From Planococcus sp. MSAK28401 (lineage in GTDB: Bacteria; Bacillota; Bacilli; Bacillales_A; Planococcaceae), in contig NZ_JAAMTH010000001.1 in assembly GCF_018283455.1 (NCBI RefSeq), positions 929,501 to 993,500 on the forward strand: DNA of 64,000 nucleotides. Direction: 5' to 3'. This document shows positions 43,514 to 52,133 of the stretch, piece by piece. The translations under genes and the position numbers were made by a program. Position 1 is the first letter of the stretch. Each line of letters begins with the position of its first letter. The notes under the pieces are model-generated. The model was not told the origin of the DNA and ran no database searches. It saw only the letters and a program-made list of their open reading frames with translations.

Positions 43514-45136
43514 ATGAGCTTGAGAAAGACATGGTGGAAAGAAGCGGTGGTTTATCAGATTTACCCACGCAGTTTTTTTGATACAAACGGCGACGGGGTC
43601 GGGGACTTGAACGGCGTCCGGGTAAAACTCGATTATCTGCAGGAGCTCGGTGTCGATATGATTTGGCTATGCCCGGTCTACAAATCGCCGAATGTCGACA
43701 ACGGGTATGACGTCAGCGATTATCAGGCGATCATGGATGAAATGGGGACGATGGATGATTTTGATCGTTTGCTTGAGGATATTCACTCGCGCGGCATGAA
43801 GATCATGATGGATTTGGTATTGAACCATACGAGCGACCAGCACCCATGGTTTCTGGAATCAAAATCATCGCTCGACAATCCCAAGCGCGATTGGTATGTC
43901 TGGCGCGATAAGCCGACGAACTGGGAAAGTATATTCGGCGGGCCGGCTTGGACCTATGACCCAAAAACCAGGCAATACTATTTTCATTTGTTTTCCAAAA
44001 GCCAAGTCGACTTAAATTGGGAAAATCCCGAATTACGGCGTGCGCTATACGATATGATTCTGTGGTGGCTCGATAAAGGGATCGACGGTTTCCGTGTAGA
44101 TGCCATCAATCATTTGAAAAAAGATTATACGGATATGCCAAATCCGGATGGACTGAATTACGTGCCGGCGTGGGAGAAAATGACGAATGTCCAAGGAATT
44201 CAGGAACTTCTGGCAGAATTGCGGCGCGAAACCTTTGACCGCTATGATGTGGTGACCGTCGGTGAGGCGAACAGCATCAGAGCGCATGAGATCAACGAAT
44301 GGATCAGTGAAGAAGAAGGCAAATTCAATATGATCTTCCATTTGGAGGCGCATGAAGAAGCGTGGGATGAAGAAAGTGTGGGAGTCGATGTCGACGATTT
44401 GCGGATCGTCCTCGATCGTTGGCAGCGCAGTGCACAAGGGATTGCCTGGAATTCCTTGTACTTGGAAAACCACGATCGCCCGCGCACCGTTTCGACCTGG
44501 GGCAATGACCGGGAGCATTGGCGGGAAAGCGCCACAGCACTTGGGTGCATGTATTTTTTCATGCAAGGCACGCCCTTCATTTACCAAGGGCAGGAAATCG
44601 GAATGACCAATGCGCCGTTCGACGATATCGATATGTACAGGGACATCGAGACGAAAAATATGTATCGCTATCATCGCCAAAAAGGAGTTTCGCACAAAGA
44701 GTTGATGAAGACCATCAAGAAAATCAGCCGGGATCATGCAAGGACGCCGATGCAATGGAATTTTGGCGCAAACGCCGGCTTTACAGGGGGCAAGCCGTGG
44801 ATTCCGGTCAATCCGAATTTCAATTGGCTCAATGTAAAAGCGCAGCAGAAAGATTCGCAATCGGTGCTGTCTTTCTATAAGAAGATGCTGCAATTGCGAA
44901 AGAAGCATGAAACTTTGGTGTACGGCAGCACGCATTTGGCATTTCTGGAATGTCCATATGTTTATGCGTATACGAGGGAATACGGGGCAGCACGCTATTT
45001 GGTCATTTCACATCTCGATGACGATACCTGTTCTTGGTGGGAACCGGAGGAAGGTGAATTGCTATTGTCAAATTACGATCGTCACACACACGGCAAATTG
45101 CAGCCATATGAAGCGCGTGTCTATCTATTGAAGTAA
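43514..45136 (+). CDS. GH13 alpha-glucosidase (copy 3)
   Basis: 540 residues, no signal peptide. Catalytic D196 (GFRVDAINHLKK), E251 (VGEANS) and Asp in LENHDRPR. Ala after the nucleophile, as in copy 2, which it resembles most (shared SSLDNPKRDWY and TNWESIFGGPAW). It stands alone between pbpC and the subtilisin gene, each separated by terminators, so it is a probable duplicate of copy 2 with its own control. AGGAAGAGGGGG upstream. Confidence 0.88.
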   Translation: MSLRKTWWKEAVVYQIYPRSFFDTNGDGVGDLNGVRVKLDYLQELGVDMIWLCPVYKSPNVDNGYDVSDYQAIMDEMGTMDDFDRLLEDIHSRGMKIMMDLVLNHTSDQHPWFLESKSSLDNPKRDWYVWRDKPTNWESIFGGPAWTYDPKTRQYYFHLFSKSQVDLNWENPELRRALYDMILWWLDKGIDGFRVDAINHLKKDYTDMPNPDGLNYVPAWEKMTNVQGIQELLAELRRETFDRYDVVTVGEANSIRAHEINEWISEEEGKFNMIFHLEAHEEAWDEESVGVDVDDLRIVLDRWQRSAQGIAWNSLYLENHDRPRTVSTWGNDREHWRESATALGCMYFFMQGTPFIYQGQEIGMTNAPFDDIDMYRDIETKNMYRYHRQKGVSHKELMKTIKKISRDHARTPMQWNFGANAGFTGGKPWIPVNPNFNWLNVKAQQKDSQSVLSFYKKMLQLRKKHETLVYGSTHLAFLECPYVYAYTREYGAARYLVISHLDDDTCSWWEPEEGELLLSNYDRHTHGKLQPYEARVYLLK

Positions 45137-45160
45137 AAGCCGCAGCGAGCGGCTTTTTCT
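45135..45160 (+). terminator. Terminator of GH13 copy 3
   Basis: AAAAGCCGC / GCGGCTTTT stem with T run overlapping the stop codon. Confidence 0.8.
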
Positions 45161-45364
45161 ATTGTTCTCATTTCAAGGTATATTGTTATGGGTTCATAGG
45201 CCTATTTTGGAGAGTGGCTCCTTTCGATGGTACGGATTTTCCCAATTACGCAATCCCTTGTTCTCTGCTAGATTTAAAGCATGGCAACAGCCGCAGGACA
45301 ACAGGCGGGACGCCGCTTGCTGCAACGAGCCATGAAAATCTATTCGGAAAAGGGGATTCGAAAG

Positions 45365-46627
45365 ATGAAAAAATCAGCAAAATTCATTACCACAGCTATG
45401 TTGGCAGCGACAATGCTCGTACCGGCAATGGGAGTTTCCGCAAACGAAGCTCCAGATGCACAAAAAGCGAACGCAAATGAGACGATCCGTGTACTCGTCG
45501 ATATGCCAGGGAAAAGTGACCTGAAGAAGGCAAAAGACCAATACGGCGTCCAGTGGGATTTCAATAGCGAGGGTTTCACAACCGATATGACCGAAAAGCA
45601 ATACGAAGCTTTGAAGAAAAATAAAAACGTAACCATCGAAAAAGTTCCGGAATATACAGTAGAAACAACAACGCTCGAACCGCAGGCGCGTTATCAAACT
45701 ATGGCTGCCTCCCAGTCCACGCCTTGGGGCATTAAAGCAATTTATAACAATAGTTCCATTACCAAGACAACTGGCGGTTCAGGCATCAATATCGCAGTGC
45801 TGGACACGGGCGTCAACACAAGCCACCCGGATCTTGCGGCGAACGTTGAACAATGTAAAGACTTTACAGTCGGAACAAGCATCCGCAACGGTTCCTGCAC
45901 AGATCGTCAAGGGCATGGCACTCACGTTGCCGGATCGGCACTTGCAAACGGCAATGGCGGTTTGTACGGTGTAGCACCGCAAGCAGATCTTTGGGGTTAT
46001 AAAGTGCTTGGCGATGATGGATCTGGTTCTGCCGATAATATTGCAAAGGCAATCCGCCACGTAGCTGACCAAGCTTCAGCTTTGAACCAAAAAACCGTTA
46101 TCAACATGTCTCTTGGTTCTTCAGCAGAAAGCAGCTTGATCACGAATGCAGTCAACTACGCATACAGTAAAGGCGTGCTTGTCATTGCCGCGGCCGGAAA
46201 CGAAGGCCCTTACCAAGGATCAATCGGTTTCCCAGGCGCATTGCAAAATGCTGTAGCAGTAGCAGCTCTTGAAAACGTGCAGCAAAATGGAACGTATCGC
46301 GTAGCGGATTTCTCTTCACGCGGCTATAGCCAATACGCTGGCGATTATTCCATCGGGAAATATGATGTAGAAGTTTCTGCGCCAGGCGCAAGCATTTACT
46401 CTGCTTGGTACGACGGTGGTTATGCAACAATCAGTGGCACATCGATGGCATCTCCTCACGCAGCCGGCCTTGCAGCTAAAATCTGGGCAGCAAACCCGTC
46501 TGCAACACATACGCAAATCCGTGGAGACCTTCAAAACCGTGCATCAAATAACGATATTTTATCCGGCTATTATGCAGGATCTGGAGACGACTCTGCTTCT
46601 GGATTCGGATTCTACCGCCTGCCATAA
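45365..46627 (+). CDS. Secreted subtilisin-family serine protease
   Basis: 420-residue precursor from ATG 45365 (AAGGGG upstream). Signal peptide to about residue 27 (VSA-NE), inhibitor I9-type propeptide to about 110, mature enzyme beginning near the QSTPWGI block. Catalytic D147 (VLDTGV), H184 (GHGTHVAG), S360 (GTSMASPHAAG), with oxyanion Asn in AAAGNEGP. Length and the Cys-bracketed loop (EQCKDF...GSCTDR) match cold-active subtilisins of Antarctic Bacillus TA39/TA41 and sphericase. The next two genes form a Xre-TPR/peptide pair, suggesting cell-density control of this protease. Confidence 0.93.
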   Translation: MKKSAKFITTAMLAATMLVPAMGVSANEAPDAQKANANETIRVLVDMPGKSDLKKAKDQYGVQWDFNSEGFTTDMTEKQYEALKKNKNVTIEKVPEYTVETTTLEPQARYQTMAASQSTPWGIKAIYNNSSITKTTGGSGINIAVLDTGVNTSHPDLAANVEQCKDFTVGTSIRNGSCTDRQGHGTHVAGSALANGNGGLYGVAPQADLWGYKVLGDDGSGSADNIAKAIRHVADQASALNQKTVINMSLGSSAESSLITNAVNYAYSKGVLVIAAAGNEGPYQGSIGFPGALQNAVAVAALENVQQNGTYRVADFSSRGYSQYAGDYSIGKYDVEVSAPGASIYSAWYDGGYATISGTSMASPHAAGLAAKIWAANPSATHTQIRGDLQNRASNNDILSGYYAGSGDDSASGFGFYRLP

Positions 46628-46640
46628 GAGTTCGCCTGAA

Positions 46641-46677
46641 AACAAGCCCGGCTGCAACAGCCAGGCTTGTTTTTTTG
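46641..46677 (+). terminator. Terminator of the subtilisin gene
   Basis: ACAAGCC-CGGCT / AGCCAGGCTTGT stem followed by TTTTTTT. Confidence 0.85.
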
Positions 46678-46716
46678 TGTTAATATTTATATATTCTGAC
46701 AAAGAAAGGTGAGTTT

Positions 46717-47949
46717 ATGAACATCGGTTCTGTGATTAAATATTATCGGCTCAAGCACAACCTCACACAGTCACAGCTCGCTGATGGCATTTGTTCCATA
46801 TCGCATTTGAGCAAGATCGAATCCAATACCTATACGCCGCACGAAGAAACTTATGAAGCGCTGCTTTTGAAAATGGGCGTGCAATTAAAAAAAGAGCTGG
46901 AACACCAGAAGCGGCTTGAACAGCAATTGGGGCGTTTTATTGATTGCTCGCTTTATTATGATCTTACTACTATGGGGGATATGTACGAGGAGCTGTTCCA
47001 AGTTGACAATTATGTCCAATCGACAGCTCTCGTCAATCAATATGAACTATACAAATTCCGTTATTATTTGCATGTGAAACAATATGAAAAAGCCAATGAG
47101 CAACAGAAGTTGCTTGATAAGTTAAAGTCTTCTTTTACAGCGCCTGAATTATGGATGAGCCAATTCTTTAAGGCTATTCAATTCAGTTCTCTTGGTCAAT
47201 ATAAGGAAGCAATGGCACTCATGGATGAGCTGGATCATGGATTTCATAGCATTCCCCAAAAGCTCGAAGGAGAATTCTATTATCAAAAATCCCGTATTTT
47301 ATTATTATTTGATCGTTTAGCGCTCTCTGCGTACTATGCGGAGCTGGCGGTGCGTGCATATGAAAAAGACCACAACTATATTCGCCTTTTACACGCACAG
47401 TTATTATTGGCGATTAATTACACGAGGCGAAATTTGGTCACCCAAGCTATAAATTTATATGAAGTAATTAAACGCAATGCCAAATTAACCCATCAAGAAG
47501 AGCTTTATCAGACGGTCCTTTACAATTACGCTGAGCTTTTACAAGAAGAGAAGCAAAATGAGCAAGCGATAGAGTTGTTCGAGGAGTTGAAAAAAGCACT
47601 GAAACAAGGAAGTTATCTTTATAAAGCAGTAGTGGTCAATTTATTGGAGATAAAAGCTACAGGCAAGGATGAGAAAGCTGGACTAATTGCCCAATTGCGC
47701 GTACCAGGGACCTCCAAGGAAAAGGAATACTTCAATATATACAGCGACTACTTTGAAAAACAGGAATTTTCCCAACAAGACCTTTTGAACTATAAAGAAG
47801 ATAAAATGTTTCCATTTTTCAAAAAATATGGTTACATTAAAGACACAAGACAGCTATCCCAAGATCTTGCTGCTTATTATAAGCAACAAGGGAATTGGGA
47901 AAAAGCGCATTATTATCAAACTCAGTTTTTGGAAAATGGTGGTGAGTAG
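46717..47949 (+). CDS. Xre-type regulator with TPR domain (RRNPP family, NprR/PlcR-like)
   Basis: 410 residues; AAAGGTGAG precedes ATG. Residues 1-60 are a helix-turn-helix of Xre type (LTQSQLADGICSISHLSKIES), a sequence very like NprR/PlcR. Residues about 70-405 are helical hairpins in TPR style (QYEKANEQQKLLDKL, YKEAMALMDELD, QAINLYEVIKRNAK, QAIELFEELKKAL). This is the layout of RRNPP receptors that bind re-imported peptides. A secretion-type pro-peptide gene starts two bases after its stop. The gene looks clearly richer in A+T than its neighbours, hinting at a separate origin. Target is probably the upstream protease. Confidence 0.87.
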   Translation: MNIGSVIKYYRLKHNLTQSQLADGICSISHLSKIESNTYTPHEETYEALLLKMGVQLKKELEHQKRLEQQLGRFIDCSLYYDLTTMGDMYEELFQVDNYVQSTALVNQYELYKFRYYLHVKQYEKANEQQKLLDKLKSSFTAPELWMSQFFKAIQFSSLGQYKEAMALMDELDHGFHSIPQKLEGEFYYQKSRILLLFDRLALSAYYAELAVRAYEKDHNYIRLLHAQLLLAINYTRRNLVTQAINLYEVIKRNAKLTHQEELYQTVLYNYAELLQEEKQNEQAIELFEELKKALKQGSYLYKAVVVNLLEIKATGKDEKAGLIAQLRVPGTSKEKEYFNIYSDYFEKQEFSQQDLLNYKEDKMFPFFKKYGYIKDTRQLSQDLAAYYKQQGNWEKAHYYQTQFLENGGE

Positions 47950-47951
47950 AC

Positions 47952-48095
47952 GTGCACAAAAAGAAAGTATTAGCCGGCTTAGCATTGGCCCTAGTTCTTG
48001 CAGTATCCACAGGCTTTCCGCAATCAGGTTCAATCGCTGAATCAGCGGGTGGGGCAGTAACAATTAACGGCCCGCAAGTATTGCCTCCTCTATAA
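47952..48095 (+). CDS. Putative secreted signalling pro-peptide (PapR/NprX-like)
   Basis: 47 residues, GTG start, GGTGG ribosome site inside the end of the regulator gene. N-terminus MHKKK plus hydrophobic core VLAGLALALVLAV is an export signal; a hydrophilic stretch follows and the peptide ends NGPQVLPPL. Size and plan match PapR (48 residues) and NprX (43), whose C-terminal 7-8 residues are the active pheromone. The likely mature signal is thus within the last 8 or so residues. Closed by a terminator. Too short for ordinary ORF calling. The function rests on architecture and position, not on sequence identity. Confidence 0.75.
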   Translation: MHKKKVLAGLALALVLAVSTGFPQSGSIAESAGGAVTINGPQVLPPL

Positions 48096-48100
48096 GATGA

Positions 48101-48133
48101 AAAAGACCTGCCGGCATGGCGGGTCTTTCTTTT
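48101..48133 (+). terminator. Terminator of the regulator/pro-peptide operon
   Basis: AAGACCTGCC / GGCGGGTCTT stem (one G-T pair) with TTCTTTT. Confidence 0.8.
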
Positions 48134-48206
48134 GCCTAATTGACAATGCATGAGCACCTATCTCATGGCATTTTCCTCATTCATCCCATGCGTTGTCATG
48201 TGAAGA

Positions 48207-48246
48207 GCCGCCGTCTTCGGGTAAACTAAACAAAAAGAAAGGCGGC
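48207..48246 (+). promoter_or_regulatory. Possible hairpin covering the GNAT gene ribosome site
   Basis: GCCGCC (48207-48212) can pair with GGCGGC (48241-48246), which contains part of the AAAGGCGG ribosome site. A six-base stem with a 28-base loop is weak. Confidence 0.25.
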
Positions 48247-48252
48247 GACACA

Positions 48253-48918
48253 ATGTATAAAAAACAGCAATACGTTTTCAAGGATGGTCGCCCGGTCATG
48301 GCAACCATCCGAACCTATACTGAAGAAGATTTTACAGGCTTGATCGAAGTGCAGCGCGAAAGCTTTCCACCGCCTTTCCCACCGGATTTGCTATGGAACG
48401 AGCAGCAGCTCCAAAACCATATCGTGCTTTATCCTGAAGGCGCAATTTGCGTCGAAATCGATGGCGAAATCGCAGGTTCCATGACGGGGATGCTCACGAA
48501 ATTCGATCCTGCGCACCCTACACATAAGTGGGAACAAATGACCGATTCGGGATCGATCGGAACGCATGACCCGGAAGGTGAATCACTGTATGTCGTCGAC
48601 ATCGGCATCAAGCCGAAATTTCGCAAACTGAAGCTGGGCAAGCTCTTGATGGAAGCGATGTATGAGCGCGTCGTTGCGGACAGGCTCGAGCGGCTCATTG
48701 GCGGCGGGCGGATGCCGGGGTATCATCGATATGCGAACGAACTGTCTGCTGAACAATACATCGAAAGAGTGCTGGCCGGTGAACTAAGGGATCCAGTTAT
48801 CAGCTTCTTGCTCAGCTGTGGCCGCATGCCTGTAAACTTAATGCCTGGATATTTAGATGACGAAGAATCGCATGATTATGCGTTATTGATGGAATGGAAA
48901 AACCCTTTCATTCACTGA
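48253..48918 (+). CDS. GNAT-family N-acetyltransferase
   Basis: 221 residues from ATG 48253 (AAAGGCGG upstream). Acetyl-CoA fold: IRTYTEEDFTGLIEVQRESFPPPFP at the start, ICVEIDGEIAGSMTGML, then VVDIGIKPKFRKLKLGKLLMEAMYERV as the CoA-binding motif A. The C-terminal RLIGGGRMPGYHRYANEL and the RMPVNLMPGYLDDEESHDYA segment are typical of a Bacillales branch with unknown substrate. Single gene upstream of the PucR regulator. Confidence 0.82.
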   Translation: MYKKQQYVFKDGRPVMATIRTYTEEDFTGLIEVQRESFPPPFPPDLLWNEQQLQNHIVLYPEGAICVEIDGEIAGSMTGMLTKFDPAHPTHKWEQMTDSGSIGTHDPEGESLYVVDIGIKPKFRKLKLGKLLMEAMYERVVADRLERLIGGGRMPGYHRYANELSAEQYIERVLAGELRDPVISFLLSCGRMPVNLMPGYLDDEESHDYALLMEWKNPFIH

Positions 48919-49004
48919 TGCGTTAGAGTATTCTGACATTTCCTTTTTTGAAGTGCTTGTTTTTGCTATACTGGCAGAAACCAACTAGGCGCGGAGGGGA
49001 TGAC

Positions 49005-50708
49005 ATGCAGTTGACCGTGCAAGATGTTTTGGATTATGAATTGCTGGAAGGAGCGGTCGTCCGCACTGCCAAAGAATATGCACAGACGCGGCCTGTGCAC
49101 TGGGTGTCTGTCATGGAAATGCCAGTGGAGAATTTCGTGCGCCGCAATGAGCTGGTGTTGACGACTGCGATGGGATGCAAAAATGATGTGGAAATCTTCC
49201 GGGGGTTCGTTCAGGATATCATCGACTCTGGGGCAGCCGCACTCATGATCGCGATGGGGCGGCATGTCTATGAAATTCCAAAAGAGATCGCCCAACTGGC
49301 TGAAGAGCATGCATTCCTGCTCGTTGAACTGCCGTGGGAGCTGCGCTTTTCGACGGTCATTGAAGAAGTGATGATCGATTTGAACGATCTGCACCGTCAA
49401 GAGCGGCAGCGTTCGGAACAAGTGCAGCAGGATTTATTGAAACTAATTTTGGCGGATGCGGAATTGGAGAAAATCGCTGCCTATATCCGCCGCGAGCTTG
49501 ACAGTGCACTGCTTATTACGGACGCCCACGGGGCCGTGCAAGCAGCCGCCGGTTTTTCGCGTGCCAAACTGGAAGAATGGGAACAGCAGGTCAGCGAAGG
49601 GGTTTTCCCTATTCGCCAAGCAGCCCCGAAAGGAAATCGCGACCCGATGATCCAGAAATTCCGCAGCGGCGAATTGGGCGGCCGAAAGCTCGTCCAAGTC
49701 CCGGTGCTCCAAGTATCAGAGGAAGCTCAAGCTTATCTATTCGTCGAACTGCCGGAAAATGCAGGCGATGGGCGTCTTGATGTCTTTTCGGTTCACGTCC
49801 TTGAGCATGCCGCAACGACGATTTCCTTATGGCGCTCAAGGCAAAATGCAGTCGAAGAGACAAAAGCGGCGCTGCGCATGGATTTCGTCCGCGAACTGGC
49901 TAACGGGGAATTCGTAACCAAAGAGCAGGCGGCCTCCCGTGCCCGCGCGCTCGGCTATGATCTGGAGCTCCCGCATATCGGACTGGCTGGCAGCCCGGAG
50001 AATTTGCGTGAATTATTTGGACGGCGAAAGCCGGATCACAGTTCGTATACTGAGTGGTCGAAAAGCATGATTGCTTATATTGAAGAAGAAATTCATTACG
50101 CGGCCCATGCCATGAGACGTACGGTGATGACCGGTTATGTAGATGGATATTTGATTATCTTCCTCGAAAAGCCGCCTGAAAGCGGACAGGAAAACCAGAT
50201 CAATTTCCTGGATTTAATCGAGCGGCGGCTGGGGAATTTATTGCCGGAAGTCGTTTTATCTTGGGGCATAGGTGATTATGCGGAGGGATTCGAAGGGTTC
50301 AGCAGCAGTTTCCAGCATGCGAAAGCGGCGCTTGAAATCGGGCGCACGAAAAAAGGGCCGGGGCACCGGATGGATTACCGCGACACCCGGGCAGACCGGT
50401 TGCTGCTGCAATTGGCCAAAACCGAGGGGATGAAAGACATCATCCAGTCAACGATCCAGCCGCTTGTCGATTATGACCAGCAGCGGCAAATGGATCTGAT
50501 CGGCACTTTTTCGGCCTATAACCATTATCAAGGAAATGTCAGCCAGACAGCACGCGCCTTGAACTTGCATCGCCAATCGCTGCTGTACCGCTTGCGCAAA
50601 ATCGAGTCATTGACCGGCTTATCACTTGTCGACCCGGACGATTTGTTTCTATTGGAATTATGCGTCCGCACCTATCGCATCCGTGCCACTGAACCGAATA
50701 ACGCTTGA
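49005..50708 (+). CDS. PucR-family transcriptional regulator
   Basis: 567 residues from ATG 49005 (CGGAGGGG upstream). N-terminal PucR domain (about 1-120: LTVQDVLDYELLEGAVV..., HWVSVMEMP), a middle GAF/CdaR-like region, and a C-terminal PucR helix-turn-helix about 510-560 (YNHYQGNVSQTARALNLHRQSLLYRLRKIE). Such regulators respond to purine or amino-acid metabolites. Placed immediately upstream of the doeA operon and in the same orientation, it is the obvious activator candidate. It has its own terminator. Confidence 0.88.
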   Translation: MQLTVQDVLDYELLEGAVVRTAKEYAQTRPVHWVSVMEMPVENFVRRNELVLTTAMGCKNDVEIFRGFVQDIIDSGAAALMIAMGRHVYEIPKEIAQLAEEHAFLLVELPWELRFSTVIEEVMIDLNDLHRQERQRSEQVQQDLLKLILADAELEKIAAYIRRELDSALLITDAHGAVQAAAGFSRAKLEEWEQQVSEGVFPIRQAAPKGNRDPMIQKFRSGELGGRKLVQVPVLQVSEEAQAYLFVELPENAGDGRLDVFSVHVLEHAATTISLWRSRQNAVEETKAALRMDFVRELANGEFVTKEQAASRARALGYDLELPHIGLAGSPENLRELFGRRKPDHSSYTEWSKSMIAYIEEEIHYAAHAMRRTVMTGYVDGYLIIFLEKPPESGQENQINFLDLIERRLGNLLPEVVLSWGIGDYAEGFEGFSSSFQHAKAALEIGRTKKGPGHRMDYRDTRADRLLLQLAKTEGMKDIIQSTIQPLVDYDQQRQMDLIGTFSAYNHYQGNVSQTARALNLHRQSLLYRLRKIESLTGLSLVDPDDLFLLELCVRTYRIRATEPNNA

Positions 50709-50711
50709 ATG

Positions 50712-50742
50712 AAAGCCTTCTGCTCAAGAAGGCTTTTTTTAT
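50712..50742 (+). terminator. Terminator of the PucR-family gene
   Basis: AAAGCCTTCT / AGAAGGCTTT stem followed by TTTTT. Confidence 0.85.
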
Positions 50743-50886
50743 GTGGAAAAATTGACTAAAGGGCAGCGGACATTTTCATACACTATGACGGATGCAGGAA
50801 AAGAAGGCAGGCAGGTATAGTGAACATAAGGTTAATTAATAGACTATTCCGACTTTTAATTCGTGAACCCAAGGAGGGGATTCCCC

Positions 50887-52083
50887 ATGTCGTTTGGAAC
50901 AGCAGAATATCAGGGGCGTATCAGAAAAACAAAGCAACAGATGGCGGAAAAAGGTATTGAAGTGCTGCTCATCACCGACCCTGCCAATATGAACTATTTA
51001 TCGGGCTATGATGCTTGGTCGTTTTATGTCCATCAAATGCTCATTGTCATTGAAGATGAAGACCAGCCCTTGTGGGTCGGGCGGATCATGGATGCGAATG
51101 GCGCCAAGATTACAACGTGGCTTTATCACGACAATATCATTCCATACCCTGAGATTTACGTGCAATCACAAACGCACCACCCGATGGATTTCGTAGCGGA
51201 GATCCTGACGCAGATCGGGCAGGACCGGCGTTCAATCGGCGTCGAAATGGAGAATTATTATTTTACGGCAAAATGCTACGAACGCTTGCAAAAAGGATTG
51301 CCGAATGCCCGTTTCCAAGATGCAACGCTGCTGGTCAATTGGGTCCGGCTGGTGAAGTCGGATACCGAAATTGCCTATATGAAACGCGCAGCTCGTTTTT
51401 CGGAAAAAGCGATGGCAGCAGGAATCGAGATGATTGCAGAAGGCGTGCGGGAATGCGATGTGGCGGCACGCATACTTGAAGTTCAGGTAAAAGGCACGAA
51501 AGAACACGGCGGGGATTACCCGGCAATCATGCCGCTGTTGCCGACAGGGGAACGCACCGCCGCGCCTCATCTGACATGGACCGATAAACGCTATAAGCAA
51601 GGGGAATCGGTGACCGTGGAAATCGCGGGCTGCTATAAACGCTATCATTCACCGCTGGCACGCACCGTGTTTATCGGGACACCAGATGCAGAACTGCAGC
51701 ATCTTGCAGAAGTGACGACAGAAGGCATCAACGAATGCCTCGCGATGATCAAGCCGGGCATTTATTTGGAAGAAATATGTGCGACGTGGACCAAAACGAT
51801 TGCCCGCTATGGCTTTGAAAAAGAAGCGCGCATCGGCTATCCCGTAGGATTGAATTACCCGCCGGACTGGGGCGAGCATACCGCAAGCATCCGCATGGGC
51901 GACCGCACCATACTCGAGCCGAACATGGCCTTCCATATGATTCCAGCGATGTGGTTCGATGATTCCGGTTTTGAAGTGAGCGAAACCTTCCGCGTGACGG
52001 AATCGGGCTGTGAAACGCTGGCGAATATGCCGAGGGGCTTGTTCACGAAAGGCCATTTAATCGGCTATCAGGGCGGGGCATGA
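50887..52083 (+). CDS. doeA: Ectoine hydrolase (M24 peptidase fold)
   Basis: 398 residues from ATG 50887 (AAGGAGGGG upstream), matching DoeA/EutD of Halomonas (399). Opens the ectoine ring to N-acetyl-2,4-diaminobutyrate. Blocks diagnostic of DoeA rather than Xaa-Pro peptidases: NMNYLSGYDAWSFYVHQ, MDANGA, GGDYPAIMPLLPTG, APHLTW, IAGCYKRYHSPLARTV, YPPDWGE, and FHMIPAMWFDD...SGCETLA. Like known DoeA it lacks several metal ligands of true M24 enzymes. First gene of a five-gene operon after the PucR regulator. Confidence 0.92.
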   Translation: MSFGTAEYQGRIRKTKQQMAEKGIEVLLITDPANMNYLSGYDAWSFYVHQMLIVIEDEDQPLWVGRIMDANGAKITTWLYHDNIIPYPEIYVQSQTHHPMDFVAEILTQIGQDRRSIGVEMENYYFTAKCYERLQKGLPNARFQDATLLVNWVRLVKSDTEIAYMKRAARFSEKAMAAGIEMIAEGVRECDVAARILEVQVKGTKEHGGDYPAIMPLLPTGERTAAPHLTWTDKRYKQGESVTVEIAGCYKRYHSPLARTVFIGTPDAELQHLAEVTTEGINECLAMIKPGIYLEEICATWTKTIARYGFEKEARIGYPVGLNYPPDWGEHTASIRMGDRTILEPNMAFHMIPAMWFDDSGFEVSETFRVTESGCETLANMPRGLFTKGHLIGYQGGA

Positions 52084-52133
52084 TCATTGGCAATTAAAAA
52101 CTGAAAGCATTAAAAAATTTGAGGAGTGAGTTC

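Noticed and set aside
44045..44935. Long minus-strand open frame (296 codons) inside GH13 copy 3, with similar ones inside copies 1 and 2
   Set aside because: It lies fully antisense to a clear GH13 gene; similar antisense frames arise in all three copies from shared codon bias, and no ribosome site or homology is apparent.
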